Positions 1 to 5,891 are shown, counted from the first letter of the stretch. The stretch is 7,786 nt of DNA from an uncultured Prevotella sp. (GCA_900557255.1 USSA01000137.1:1-7786); one strand, 5' to 3'. Notes: generated by a model from the letters alone, not told the origin. Made by a program: numbers and translations.

Positions 1-38
1 AGCATAGTGAGTGTCAATATGATTCTTTTCATCTTCAT
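1..38 (-). CDS. N-terminus of a secreted protein (partial)
   Basis: Only the first 12 codons are inside the window; the gene runs off the left edge. They read MKMKRIILTLTM, a positively charged start followed by hydrophobic residues, as at the beginning of a signal peptide. An in-frame second ATG lies at 32. Just upstream is a purine-rich stretch with AGGA. A possible -7 box sits about 60 bases upstream. The product cannot be named from so little sequence, and the call itself is tentative. Confidence 0.35.
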   Translation of the reverse strand, partial: MKMKRIILTLTM

Positions 39-99
39 ATCCTTTCTTCTTTTTTATATTTTCTCTTTAATTTGTTTCTTATTTTTATTTAATTCGATG

Positions 100-107
100 C
101 AAAAGTA
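100..107 (-). promoter_or_regulatory. Possible -7 box (TACTTTTG)
   Basis: The minus strand reads TACTTTTG, matching the Bacteroidota -7 consensus TAnnTTTG, about 60 bases before the partial gene at 1-38. No clear TTG -33 box is visible at the expected distance, so support is weak. The rest of 108-244 is AT-rich and shows no gene. Confidence 0.3.
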
Positions 108-244
108 CATATAAAGTTTAGTATTACGTTACTTTTTTACATTATTTAAAATAATTATGCCTTATATTTCATGTTACAGCCTTCTTTTCAGTGGAAAAGT
201 GGGGGTGCAATACTCCTCATTATGAAGACGTTTGCAGATTCCGG

Positions 245-285
245 AACAAAAAGTCCCCCAACCTTAATCACTTAAGATTGGGGGA
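245..285 (-). terminator. Rho-independent terminator after the amidase
   Basis: The hairpin spans 254-285: an outer stem TCCCCCAA / TTGGGGGA, one mismatch (262/277), an inner stem CTTAA / TTAAG and a 4-base loop. On the minus strand it is followed by CTTTTTGTT, a U-tract. It lies about 50 bases after the amidase stop codon, so it closes the three-gene minus-strand unit. Confidence 0.8.
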
Positions 286-336
286 GAGCGTAAAAAAAAA
301 ATAATAAAGTATGAACAATATCAACAGAATAGAGGT

Positions 337-771
337 CTAAATGTGGAATTTGATTTCATTCAGCCAGGCCTGAACACTGAAGCAGGGACAGGACTTGTGG
401 ACGTTCGGGAGATCACGATGACCTAGGATCTCGGCTTCGGGATAGTCTACGCACAGACTCGTCAGGAGATTCTGGAGCGACTGCTTCTGAGCCTTCGTAC
501 GGGTATCTGCCGGATTGCCGTCGGCGTCGAGACCGCCTTCGTAACAGATGCCGATACTGTGTGCATTGAAATGGCGGGCGTGGGCGCCGATTTCTGACTC
601 GGGACGGCCGGGGTAGATGACGCCGTCTTTCGTGATGTAATAGTGATAACCGATGCCGCGGAAACCACGGGCTAAATGACAGGCTTCGAGCTTTTCGAAG
701 GTGAAGTCCTGCGTGACGCGGGTGGCAGAACAGTGGATGACAATAAGTGATATTTTTCTTGTGTTTTTCAT
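337..771 (-). CDS. N-acetylmuramoyl-L-alanine amidase, T7 lysozyme type
   Basis: This 144-residue protein matches the Amidase_2 / T7 lysozyme fold, which cuts the bond between N-acetylmuramic acid and L-alanine in peptidoglycan. The zinc ligands of the family are visible: H13 in VIHCSAT, H118 in LGHRDL and C128 in HKSCPCF. K126, the equivalent of T7 lysozyme K128, is also present, and so is the GYHYYI segment (41-46). The length is close to T7 lysozyme, so it is one catalytic domain with no wall-binding domain. No signal peptide is seen, so it would need a holin-like or lysis route, or a cytoplasmic role, to reach the wall. The start at 771 lies 26 bases after the smalltalk stop, with no Shine-Dalgarno site. 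It is the last gene of the HU-like / smalltalk / amidase unit. Such amidases are often phage-derived; whether this copy is lytic is inference. Confidence 0.9.
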   Translation of the reverse strand: MKNTRKISLIVIHCSATRVTQDFTFEKLEACHLARGFRGIGYHYYITKDGVIYPGRPESEIGAHARHFNAHSIGICYEGGLDADGNPADTRTKAQKQSLQNLLTSLCVDYPEAEILGHRDLPNVHKSCPCFSVQAWLNEIKFHI

Positions 772-797
772 AGTGCTGAATCTTTAAAGGGTTGATA

Positions 798-890
798 CTA
801 CTGGCAGCTCTGCACACAAAAGGCAGAGGCTACGGCGGTGAGAACGGTAATGACGAAATTCAGAATTTTCTTGAGTGTTTCTCTTTTCAT
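798..890 (-). CDS. Smalltalk protein (short hydrophobic peptide)
   Basis: The 30-residue product begins MKRETLKKIL and ends ASAFCVQSCQ. It has a short basic N-terminus, one hydrophobic segment (about residues 8-25) and a final SC-x, the pattern of the Bacteroidales family named smalltalk protein, usually about 30 residues. The function is unknown; a membrane or lipid-anchored peptide is plausible. A second in-frame ATG at 896 would add MK. The start at 890 is preferred because it gives the usual family length and sits 10 bases after a TTTATTAACCTTAAA leader also found before the HU-like gene. A longer reading back to 1007 is possible but its extra residues look non-coding. It lies between the HU-like gene and the amidase, a gene order I recognise from other Bacteroidales genomes. 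Confidence 0.8.
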   Translation of the reverse strand: MKRETLKKILNFVITVLTAVASAFCVQSCQ

Positions 891-900
891 TTTCATTTGA

Positions 901-916
901 TTTAAGGTTAATAAAT
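901..916 (-). repeat. Leader repeat, copy before smalltalk
   Basis: The minus-strand sequence ATTTATTAACCTTAAA occurs here and again at 1670-1685, a perfect 16-base direct repeat. Each copy lies 10-12 bases upstream of the chosen start codon. It may be a translation leader or a processing site shared by the two genes. Confidence 0.55.
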
Positions 917-1105
917 GGATTGGGGGCTCGGATTTCCTATCTCCGGGCGATACTGGAGAAGGAAGGCTGACAGGATGAGCAGATGGGCTTGATAGCGCGT
1001 GTTTCAATGATGCTTGCTATATTGATGAATAGCCGGGGGTGCTATAGCCGAATCCCGGACTGCATCCTGTCTAAAACCTTCTTTCTTCATCTACTGGCGA
1101 GGGGG
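917..1105. other. Gap between the HU-like and smalltalk genes
   Basis: About 190 bases lie between these co-directional genes. The only structure seen is a weak CCGGG / CCCGG stem near 1032-1055 (minus-strand reading). No TAnnTTTG promoter and no convincing gene were found, so read-through from the HU-like promoter is assumed for the two downstream genes. Confidence 0.4.
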
Positions 1106-1657
1106 TTACTCCAGGCCGTCGCTACCATCGGAGCCGCTGCTCTCGGTGTTGCCTGATCCGCCAGTCTGTGTTGAGTCGCCACCCTGGTTTGTGCCGCCAC
1201 CCTGGGTAGTATCGCCTGTGTTGTCCTTACCGCCGTCTGGTGGAGTAACATCTCCTGTTACGGCAGCAGCCTTCTTCAGGGATGCATCGAGGTTCAGACT
1301 GTTTGCCTTGAACTCACCGGTGCCACGGGCACGGAGTTTCAGTCCGGCAATGTTCTTGGTGATGCTGAACTCCTTCTCGGAGGCAGCACCTTCCTTGTTC
1401 TTGATGCCGATGCTGAAAATGGCGAGGTCGGGAATCTTCACGGCGATACCCTGCAGAACCAGTTCTCTTACGCAGCTCACCATGTCGGTGAGCATACCCT
1501 TGATGGCTCCCTTTGAGAATGGTGTGTTGTGACTTTCCATGTGCTCTGCGAGTTCATCAAGACCATAGGTCTGGGTGATTACAGGGTAGGCGAAAAACTT
1601 GCCGTAAGCGGCGCTCAACTTCTCGTTGACATACTTCTTCAATGTGTACAGAATCAT
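1106..1657 (-). CDS. HU-like DNA-binding protein with low-complexity tail
   Basis: The product has 183 residues. Residues 1-115 resemble the Bacteroidales HU-like family (HU-related DNA-binding proteins): a variable N-terminal arm with GKFFAYPV (19-26), then a helical part with LAEHMESHNTPFSKGAI (36-52) and MVSCVRELVLQG (59-70), and a strand region VKIPDLAIFSIGI (73-85). Residues from about 136 to the end are low complexity, rich in Gly, Thr, Asp, Ser and Gln, with PPDGGKDNTGD-like repeats; this is probably a flexible acidic tail. The start at 1657 is chosen because the HU-like domain begins there; the longer reading to 1759 would extend over the shared leader and almost up to the predicted -7 box. 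It heads the unit with smalltalk and amidase, has a strong promoter and lies downstream of phased repeats it could bind itself. The exact role, nucleoid or regulatory, is not known. Confidence 0.85.
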   Translation of the reverse strand: MILYTLKKYVNEKLSAAYGKFFAYPVITQTYGLDELAEHMESHNTPFSKGAIKGMLTDMVSCVRELVLQGIAVKIPDLAIFSIGIKNKEGAASEKEFSITKNIAGLKLRARGTGEFKANSLNLDASLKKAAAVTGDVTPPDGGKDNTGDTTQGGGTNQGGDSTQTGGSGNTESSGSDGSDGLE

Positions 1658-1669
1658 AGTGTCTTCATT

Positions 1670-1685
1670 TTTAAGGTTAATAAAT
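1670..1685 (-). repeat. Leader repeat, copy before the HU-like gene
   Basis: Second perfect copy of the 16-base leader found at 901-916, here 12 bases before the HU-like start codon and about 70 bases downstream of the predicted promoter, inside the predicted 5' untranslated region. Confidence 0.55.
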
Positions 1686-1756
1686 TGTGTTTGTGTAGTA
1701 GGGGGCGCTGCGCATTGCCTCTTGGTGGTATGAGATGTTATCTCTGAACCACAATG

Positions 1757-1784
1757 CAAAGATACGAAATCGGTGAGGGGTCAA
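1757..1784 (-). promoter_or_regulatory. Promoter of the HU-like / smalltalk / amidase unit
   Basis: On the minus strand a -7 box TATCTTTG (1764-1757) matches TAnnTTTG exactly. TTG (1784-1782) lies 17 bases upstream as a candidate -33 box; the usual Bacteroidota spacing is somewhat longer. Transcription would begin near 1750, giving a leader of roughly 90 bases. Phased repeats adjoin the -33 box. Confidence 0.7.
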
Positions 1785-1785
1785 C

Positions 1786-1830
1786 TCACAGTTGCTCATA
1801 CTTACTCATAGTTTATCATACTTTTTCATA
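1786..1830 (-). repeat. Five helically phased TATGA/TGTGA repeats
   Basis: On the plus strand TCATA occurs at 1796, 1806, 1816 and 1826, and TCACA at 1786: five units with an exact 10-base period. On the minus strand these are TATGA (four) and TGTGA (one), each followed by a more variable five bases. The array ends next to the -33 box of the HU-like promoter. A 10-base period puts every unit on the same face of the helix, as expected for cooperative binding of a regulator. Autoregulation by the HU-like protein is a guess. Confidence 0.7.
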
Positions 1831-2042
1831 GATTCTTTTTATTCTGGTGTTTTTAAGCCCATTATAATGATTCATCATTTGCTTGAATCTTACAAAAACA
1901 AGCAAGTCTGCAAAAGCTATGGATGGCAGTCTCCTTACCGCACTTTTAATGGGTGATGTGCAATATAATAACAGTTTTTTATCAAGCTGCTAAATAAACT
2001 TAAAATTCACTGTGTTTATGCGGAATAGTGATGTATTATAAT
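1831..2042. other. Intergenic stretch without a visible gene
   Basis: This AT-rich gap between two divergent transcription units contains no convincing coding sequence on either strand. The only structure seen is a weak 5-base stem GCTTG / CAAGC near 1881-1903. Confidence 0.5.
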
Positions 2043-2050
2043 TACCTTTG
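2043..2050 (+). promoter_or_regulatory. Promoter -7 box of the tandem DUF1016 genes
   Basis: TACCTTTG matches the TAnnTTTG consensus and lies 44 bases before the first DUF1016 start codon. A clean TTG -33 box is not seen; GTTTATG near 2013-2019 is the nearest candidate. Transcription would start near 2057. Confidence 0.6.
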
Positions 2051-2057
2051 TAATTAA

Positions 2058-2073
2058 ATATGCATCTGCATAT
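2058..2073. promoter_or_regulatory. Palindrome at the predicted start of transcription
   Basis: ATATGCA and TGCATAT flank a 2-base spacer, a perfect inverted repeat with 7-base arms. It begins 7 bases after the -7 box, right at the expected transcription start. That is a typical operator position for a repressor, which could be one of the DUF1016 proteins with their helical N-terminal domains. No regulator is proven. Confidence 0.45.
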
Positions 2074-2094
2074 GGCAAATAATAGACTGATAAA

Positions 2095-3141
2095 ATGACA
2101 ACAGACAATAAAGACAACAAACTCTCAATAGAAAGTAGCGATTATGCTGAGATACTGCGACACGCTGTCGCAGTAATTGAGCATGCACGGACAGAAATAG
2201 CCCGACATGTCAATGGCTACGTATCTACCGCCTATTGGGAGATTGGTCAAATGCTTCATGAGCGCAAGATTGAAAGCGGGTATGGTGACAGCGTTGTAAG
2301 AAGATTGTCAGCAGACCTGAAAGAACGATACCCGAAGATGGGTGTTTCACCACGTCAACTTTGGAACATGAAGAAATTTTATGAACGTTACGCGGGACAT
2401 GATGAAAAAGTGCTACGCTCCGTAGCACTTTTGCCGTGGTCGCACAATCTGCTGCTGTTGAGTAAGGGGCTGAATGATGAAGCCACGCTATTTTATGCAC
2501 AGGAAACCGTAGCCAAAGGTTGGAATCGCGACTTGTTGCTCAATGCCATCAAACTCAATATGTATGAGACACAGGCATTGGCACGAGTAGATAACAATTT
2601 CGACCGTACTCTTCCTGCCGAGCAAGCGCAGTATGCCAACGAAGTGTTTAACAGCAGCTACAATCTTGGTTTCTTGGGAGTAACAAGTCCCATTCTGGAG
2701 CTTGAACTTGAAGACCGCCTTGTAAAAGCTATTACTCGTTTCCTTATGGAACTTGGTAATGGCTTCACTTTCATTGGCAACCAGCATGTATTGGAATACA
2801 ATGGTAAAGAAAGTAAGGTAGATATGTTGTTTTTCCATCGTGGACTGTGCTGCCTTGTTGCTGTTGACCTAAAGATAGGTCCTTTCAAACCAGAGTATGC
2901 AGGTAAGATGAACTATTATCTGTCTCTGCTTGACCGTCTTGAACGTGGTGCAGACGAGAACCATTCCATAGGAATCATACTTTGTGCGGAAAAAGACCGT
3001 GTAGAGGTGGAACTTGCACTTGAAGATATGGGAAAACCTATTGGAGTGGCGGATTATCAGTTGATAGTACCGAAAGAGAAATTACAGAAAGTCCTTGCTG
3101 ATGAGATTAAGGCATTTAGTGAGGAAAAGAGAAACAATTAG
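2095..3141 (+). CDS. DUF1016 (YhcG-type) PD-(D/E)XK nuclease-like protein 1
   Basis: The product has 348 residues, the usual size for the YhcG/DUF1016 family. The N-terminal DUF1016_N helical domain covers about 15-160 with YWEIGQML (47-54), QLWNMKKFYERY (88-99) and LPWSHNLLL (113-121). The C-terminal nuclease domain (about 175-325) has ELGNGFTFIG (219-228), D243 in KVDMLFF and 258-DLK-260 at the ExK position, so Asp replaces the usual Glu; K271 stands where the family often has Gln (AGKMNYY). The related variants I know suggest this can occur in real members, but activity is unproven. The family's role is not settled; nuclease activity on DNA linked to mobile elements or defence is inferred from the fold. 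A palindrome with 12-base arms lies in the codons for 105-113. The next DUF1016 gene starts 13 bases downstream, so the two are co-transcribed. Confidence 0.9.
   Translation: MTTDNKDNKLSIESSDYAEILRHAVAVIEHARTEIARHVNGYVSTAYWEIGQMLHERKIESGYGDSVVRRLSADLKERYPKMGVSPRQLWNMKKFYERYAGHDEKVLRSVALLPWSHNLLLLSKGLNDEATLFYAQETVAKGWNRDLLLNAIKLNMYETQALARVDNNFDRTLPAEQAQYANEVFNSSYNLGFLGVTSPILELELEDRLVKAITRFLMELGNGFTFIGNQHVLEYNGKESKVDMLFFHRGLCCLVAVDLKIGPFKPEYAGKMNYYLSLLDRLERGADENHSIGIILCAEKDRVEVELALEDMGKPIGVADYQLIVPKEKLQKVLADEIKAFSEEKRNN
2406..2432. repeat. Intragenic palindrome in DUF1016 gene 1
   Basis: Arms AAAAGTGCTACG (2406-2417) and CGTAGCACTTTT (2421-2432) are perfect complements around a 3-base centre CTC. 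The second arm ends at the second base of the Leu113 codon, just before PWSH. A similar palindrome of unrelated sequence occupies the same place in the next gene. Confidence 0.9.
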
Positions 3142-3154
3142 AGAAACAAACAAT

Positions 3155-4207
3155 ATGGACTATAAAGTACAGAAAGATTCACAGAACAATGATATGGCTT
3201 CACTTGTAAATGATGTTTGCAATATCATTGAAACAGGCAGAAAGGAAGCCTACATTGCGGCAGGAAAGTCTGCTGTAATCACATACTGGAATATCGGTCG
3301 CCGTATTGTGAAAGAGGAACAGCAGGGTAAAGAGCGTGCTGAATATGGAGCAGAAGTCATCAAGAACCTCGCTCAGAAAATCATACCTCGATATGGTGCG
3401 AGTTATAATAAACGCAATTTGGACTACTACAAGCGTTTCTATCTCCTTTTCCCTGACATACAGATTGTGAACACATGTGTTCACAATCTTAGTTGGTCGC
3501 ATATACGCCGCATACTTTCTGTTTCAGACCCCAATGCCAGGCTTTGGTATTTGAAAACCGCAGATAAAGACATGTGGAGTTTTCGTGCGCTTGATCGTAA
3601 CATATCCACACAATACTATGAGCGTAGATTAGCTGCGCAACGTGAGAAATCGGCACTGCCGGTAGATATGGAAAACTCAACCGACCCATTGGAATATATC
3701 AAAAATCCAATGATGGCAGAGTTCATGGGGTTTCATCGTGATGCTGATTATAACGAAAGCGATTTTGAAAAAGCTTTAATTGACAACCTTGAAAAGTTCA
3801 TCATGGAACTTGGACGAGGCTTTGCCTTTGTTGAGCGTCAACAGCACATAGTTACTGATACGGACGATTTTTATATTGATTTGGTATTCTACAACTATCG
3901 CATGAAGCGTTTTGTCATCTTTGAGCTAAAGACACATAAACTCACACACCAAGATATAGGTCAACTTGATATGTATGTACGAATGTATGACGACCTTATC
4001 AAAGGTGCTGATGACGCTCCTACTATTGGAGTGCTGCTTTGCACAGATACCGACAATACGATAGCACGTTATTCTGTACTTCACGACAACAATCAGTTGT
4101 TTGCAGCCAAGTATATGACTTATATGCCAACAGAAGAAGAACTGCGCAATGAAATTGAACAACAAAAACGTTTCTTTATGGAGCAGCATGGTTCTCGTAA
4201 TTTATAA
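3155..4207 (+). CDS. DUF1016 (YhcG-type) PD-(D/E)XK nuclease-like protein 2
   Basis: Taken from ATG 3155 the product has 350 residues. A start at 3095 is possible but lies inside the previous gene; 3155 leaves a 13-base gap and a plausible N-terminus. There is no Shine-Dalgarno site, as usual in Bacteroidota. The DUF1016_N domain shows ITYWNIGRRIV (42-52), YNKRNLDYYKRFY (84-96) and LSWSHIRRIL (112-121). The nuclease domain shows ELGRGFAFVERQQH (218-231), D242 in YIDLVFY, 257-ELK-259 and Q270, a complete D...ExK...Q set, so this copy looks catalytically intact. It is only moderately similar to genes 1 and 3 and belongs to a different subgroup (SWSH, SVSDPNARLWYL), so the cluster is not a recent duplication. 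A perfect 28-base palindrome covers the codons for 103-112. The substrate is unknown; DNA is assumed from the fold. Confidence 0.9.
   Translation: MDYKVQKDSQNNDMASLVNDVCNIIETGRKEAYIAAGKSAVITYWNIGRRIVKEEQQGKERAEYGAEVIKNLAQKIIPRYGASYNKRNLDYYKRFYLLFPDIQIVNTCVHNLSWSHIRRILSVSDPNARLWYLKTADKDMWSFRALDRNISTQYYERRLAAQREKSALPVDMENSTDPLEYIKNPMMAEFMGFHRDADYNESDFEKALIDNLEKFIMELGRGFAFVERQQHIVTDTDDFYIDLVFYNYRMKRFVIFELKTHKLTHQDIGQLDMYVRMYDDLIKGADDAPTIGVLLCTDTDNTIARYSVLHDNNQLFAAKYMTYMPTEEELRNEIEQQKRFFMEQHGSRNL
3462..3489. repeat. Perfect 28-base palindrome in DUF1016 gene 2
   Basis: The half site AGATTGTGAACACA is followed immediately by its exact reverse complement, with no spacer. It ends at the second base of the Leu112 codon, before SWSH, the same codon phase as in gene 1. 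A run of 14 complementary pairs inside a coding sequence is not expected by chance. Confidence 0.95.
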
Positions 4208-4211
4208 GAAC

Positions 4212-4313
4212 TCAAGCTTTGCAAGTTTAGCCCCACACGCCCTGTAAGGGGCGTGCTGCTTCTGGGAGCTTTTGGGCCTTCAGGGCGTGTAGGGCAAAAC
4301 TTGCGAAACTTGA
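4212..4313. repeat. Long inverted repeat between convergent genes
   Basis: Arms of 33 bases (4212-4244 and 4281-4313) pair with four mismatches, three of which would be G-U pairs in one of the transcripts. The 36-base middle contains a competing inner hairpin, CACGCCC / GGGCGTG (4237-4254). It is GC-rich, unlike its surroundings, and lies exactly between the stop codons of two convergent DUF1016 genes. It may act as a two-way terminator. The arms and middle also resemble a dispersed palindromic repeat I associate with Bacteroidales, but I cannot count copies here. No long U-tract follows. Confidence 0.65.
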
Positions 4314-5068
4314 ATAATTCTATATTATTCGTGTTCAATGCTACCCCCCAACTTAGCTTCCCATTCCTCTATCGTCGGCATAGTTCCTTCCAATTTTTCA
4401 GGATAGAATTTTTCTAGATCGTACTCAGAAATAGCTATGGGTTGGCTGCTTGATTCCAGGGCATATTGTGCCTGGATACGGTCTTTCTCCTTGCAAATAA
4501 GTAAACCTATAGTAGGATTGTCACGCCCCTCTTTGCGAAGAAGGTGGTTACAAGCTACTACATAACCACCAAGTTGCCCGACATCAGCAAAGGTGAATGA
4601 ACCTATCTTGACTTCCAGAACTATGTAGCATGACAAGTTCAAATTATAAAAGAGCAAGTCGATAAAGTTCTCTTTCTCTCCAATCTGCAAGCGATATTCC
4701 TTGCCTACGTAGGCAAAACCTGTACCAAGTTCTGTTGGGAATTTGGTGATATTGTTGAGCAAAGCATCTTTAAGAATGCGCTCATTATATGGTTTGGTGA
4801 TTCCAGTGAAAGCAAAGTTGTATGGGTCTCTTGTGATTTCTTGTGCCAAATCGCTGCCGACCTCAGGTAATGTGCGGGTAAAATTGCTCAAAGCTTTCCC
4901 TTGTCGTTCATACAGAGACGAGTCTATGTAATTGTGAAGGACATTCCTGCTCCAGCCGTTTACTACTGTTTGGTGTATATAGAACAAAGCCTTCTGTGGC
5001 TCTGTTAGGAATTTGTCAATCAACAGCATGTGATGCCCCCAAGGAGTTGAGAAAATATCTTTTTCCAC

Positions 5069-5091
5069 TTGGTCAGCAACTTGCTGACCAA
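5069..5091. repeat. Intragenic palindrome, copy 1, in DUF1016 gene 3
   Basis: TTGGTCAGCAA and TTGCTGACCAA flank one central base (C on the plus strand). It encodes IGQQVADQ in frame, about 8 codons before the PWGH motif. The second, related palindrome lies 53 bases away. Confidence 0.9.
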
Positions 5092-5144
5092 TTTTCGTGG
5101 TGTTATTTTTTATTCCAAGTTGAGGCAAATTGGCATCCCTTTCC

Positions 5145-5170
5145 AATTGGTCAGCAATTGCTGACCAATT
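5145..5170. repeat. Perfect 26-base palindrome, copy 2, in DUF1016 gene 3
   Basis: The half site AATTGGTCAGCAA is followed directly by its reverse complement. Compared with copy 1 it lacks the single central base, and this missing base is exactly what breaks the reading frame. Confidence 0.9.
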
Positions 5171-5555
5171 TCTGTGTATGGTAGATACATGCAATAGAAA
5201 TTCTTCATATAAAGAAGATTCTTCGGTGAAAAGCAAGTTGCCAAAGGATTTGCTTCTTTCAAATCTCTACTAAGATTTTTGAAGAACTTACTGCCCCAAC
5301 GTGTCTCTGCTTTTAAGGCAACAATATCTCTGCCCAAACTCCAATAGAACTTGAGCATTTCTGTATTCACCTTTACCGCAGCCTTTATCTGGCTCTGGCG
5401 ATAACGCTTACAGAGTTCCTTGACCCATTTCAAATAATCTTTATCTAAAATGTTTATCGGTTTGTTCATATTTTTGTTCCTTTACAATAGCTTTAGATAC
5501 AAATAAAAAAATGCTTTCTTCTATCTGTCTCATACGCCATTCATTTATTTTTCTG

Positions 5556-5586
5556 CAAATATACGATTATTTTGTGAAACCTACAA
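5556..5586 (-). promoter_or_regulatory. Promoter of DUF1016 gene 3
   Basis: On the minus strand TTG (5586-5584) and TATATTTG (5563-5556) are 20 bases apart, a good fit to the Bacteroidota promoter. The start codon lies about 87 bases from the -7 box. A perfect 12-base palindrome TTTTCGCGAAAA (5600-5611) lies just upstream of the -33 box. Confidence 0.6.
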
Positions 5587-5695
5587 GAATAACCGTTTTT
5601 TTTCGCGAAAATGTTTTTTTGAAGTCTTTGCAAGAATGCTGTTAATATCCTTGTTCTCCTTTTGTTGCCTCATTTTCAGATTAGGCGGAACTGGG

Positions 5696-5890
5696 TTAGG
5701 GCTCACCGAGGAAGTAGAGGATGTAGGAGACTTGCATCGGGGTGAACTCCTTGCAGTTCTTGCCATACCCTTTGCCAGCACATCTTCCTGGCAATTTCAA
5801 GGCTTCGCTGGGACATGCCTTCTTCCATGCCTTCAGCTCTGCCTTTTTCCATACCTTCTTCCATTCCTTTCTGGTACCTGTCATCCAGGA
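5696..5890 (-). pseudogene. Remnant of an Rpn-like nuclease/transposase C-terminus
   Basis: The minus strand encodes YLLDDRYQKGMEEGMEKG followed by further GMEEG-type repeats and SLEIARKM. Charged E-E-G repeats ending in EIARKM are typical of the C-terminal tail of the Rpn (recombination-promoting nuclease, PD-(D/E)XK) family. After RKM the reading frame breaks: LAKGMA is found in a second frame and EFTPMQVSYILYFLGEP in a third, ending at 5696. The catalytic N-terminal domain is absent. This is a decayed 3' end with at least two frameshifts. The right boundary, where it meets the RteC-like remnant, is approximate. The gap 5587-5695 shows no gene. Confidence 0.5.
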
Positions 5891-5891
5891 G

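Larger units (their letters stand above)
4325..5469 (-). pseudogene. DUF1016 (YhcG-type) nuclease-like gene 3, frameshifted
   Basis: Two overlapping minus-strand reading frames make one protein. The first (from 5469) holds the DUF1016_N part with FYWSLGRDIV (41-50) and SPKNLLYMKNFY (81-92). The second (ending 4325) holds IFSTPWGHHMLL and the nuclease domain. Adding one base between 5157 and 5158 joins them into 381 residues; the junction then reads IGQQVADQLERD, nearly repeating IGQQVADQVEKD further on. In restored numbering the motif is D271 in FIDLLFY, 286-EVK-288 and Q299, all intact, with KEKDRIQAQYAL after it. Apart from this base nothing looks decayed, so the shift may be recent, reversible, or a sequencing error at a hairpin. 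It converges on the other two DUF1016 genes and has its own promoter. As written, neither half would be a complete nuclease. Confidence 0.85.

Noticed and set aside
891..1007. Longer N-terminus for the smalltalk protein (69 residues from 1007)
   Set aside because: The added residues are Pro/Ser-rich and unlike the family, which is about 30 residues; the shared leader lies just before the shorter start.
1146..1532. Plus-strand open frame of 128 codons across the HU-like gene
   Set aside because: It is the antisense of the HU-like gene and its repetitive tail; no promoter and no recognisable protein.
4120..4338. Minus-strand open frame of 72 codons over the convergent junction
   Set aside because: It is a translation of the inverted repeat and the antisense of the end of DUF1016 gene 2.
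5600..5611. Palindrome TTTTCGCGAAAA upstream of the gene 3 promoter
   Set aside because: Only 12 bases long and A/T-rich at the ends, so it can occur by chance; kept only as a note with the promoter.
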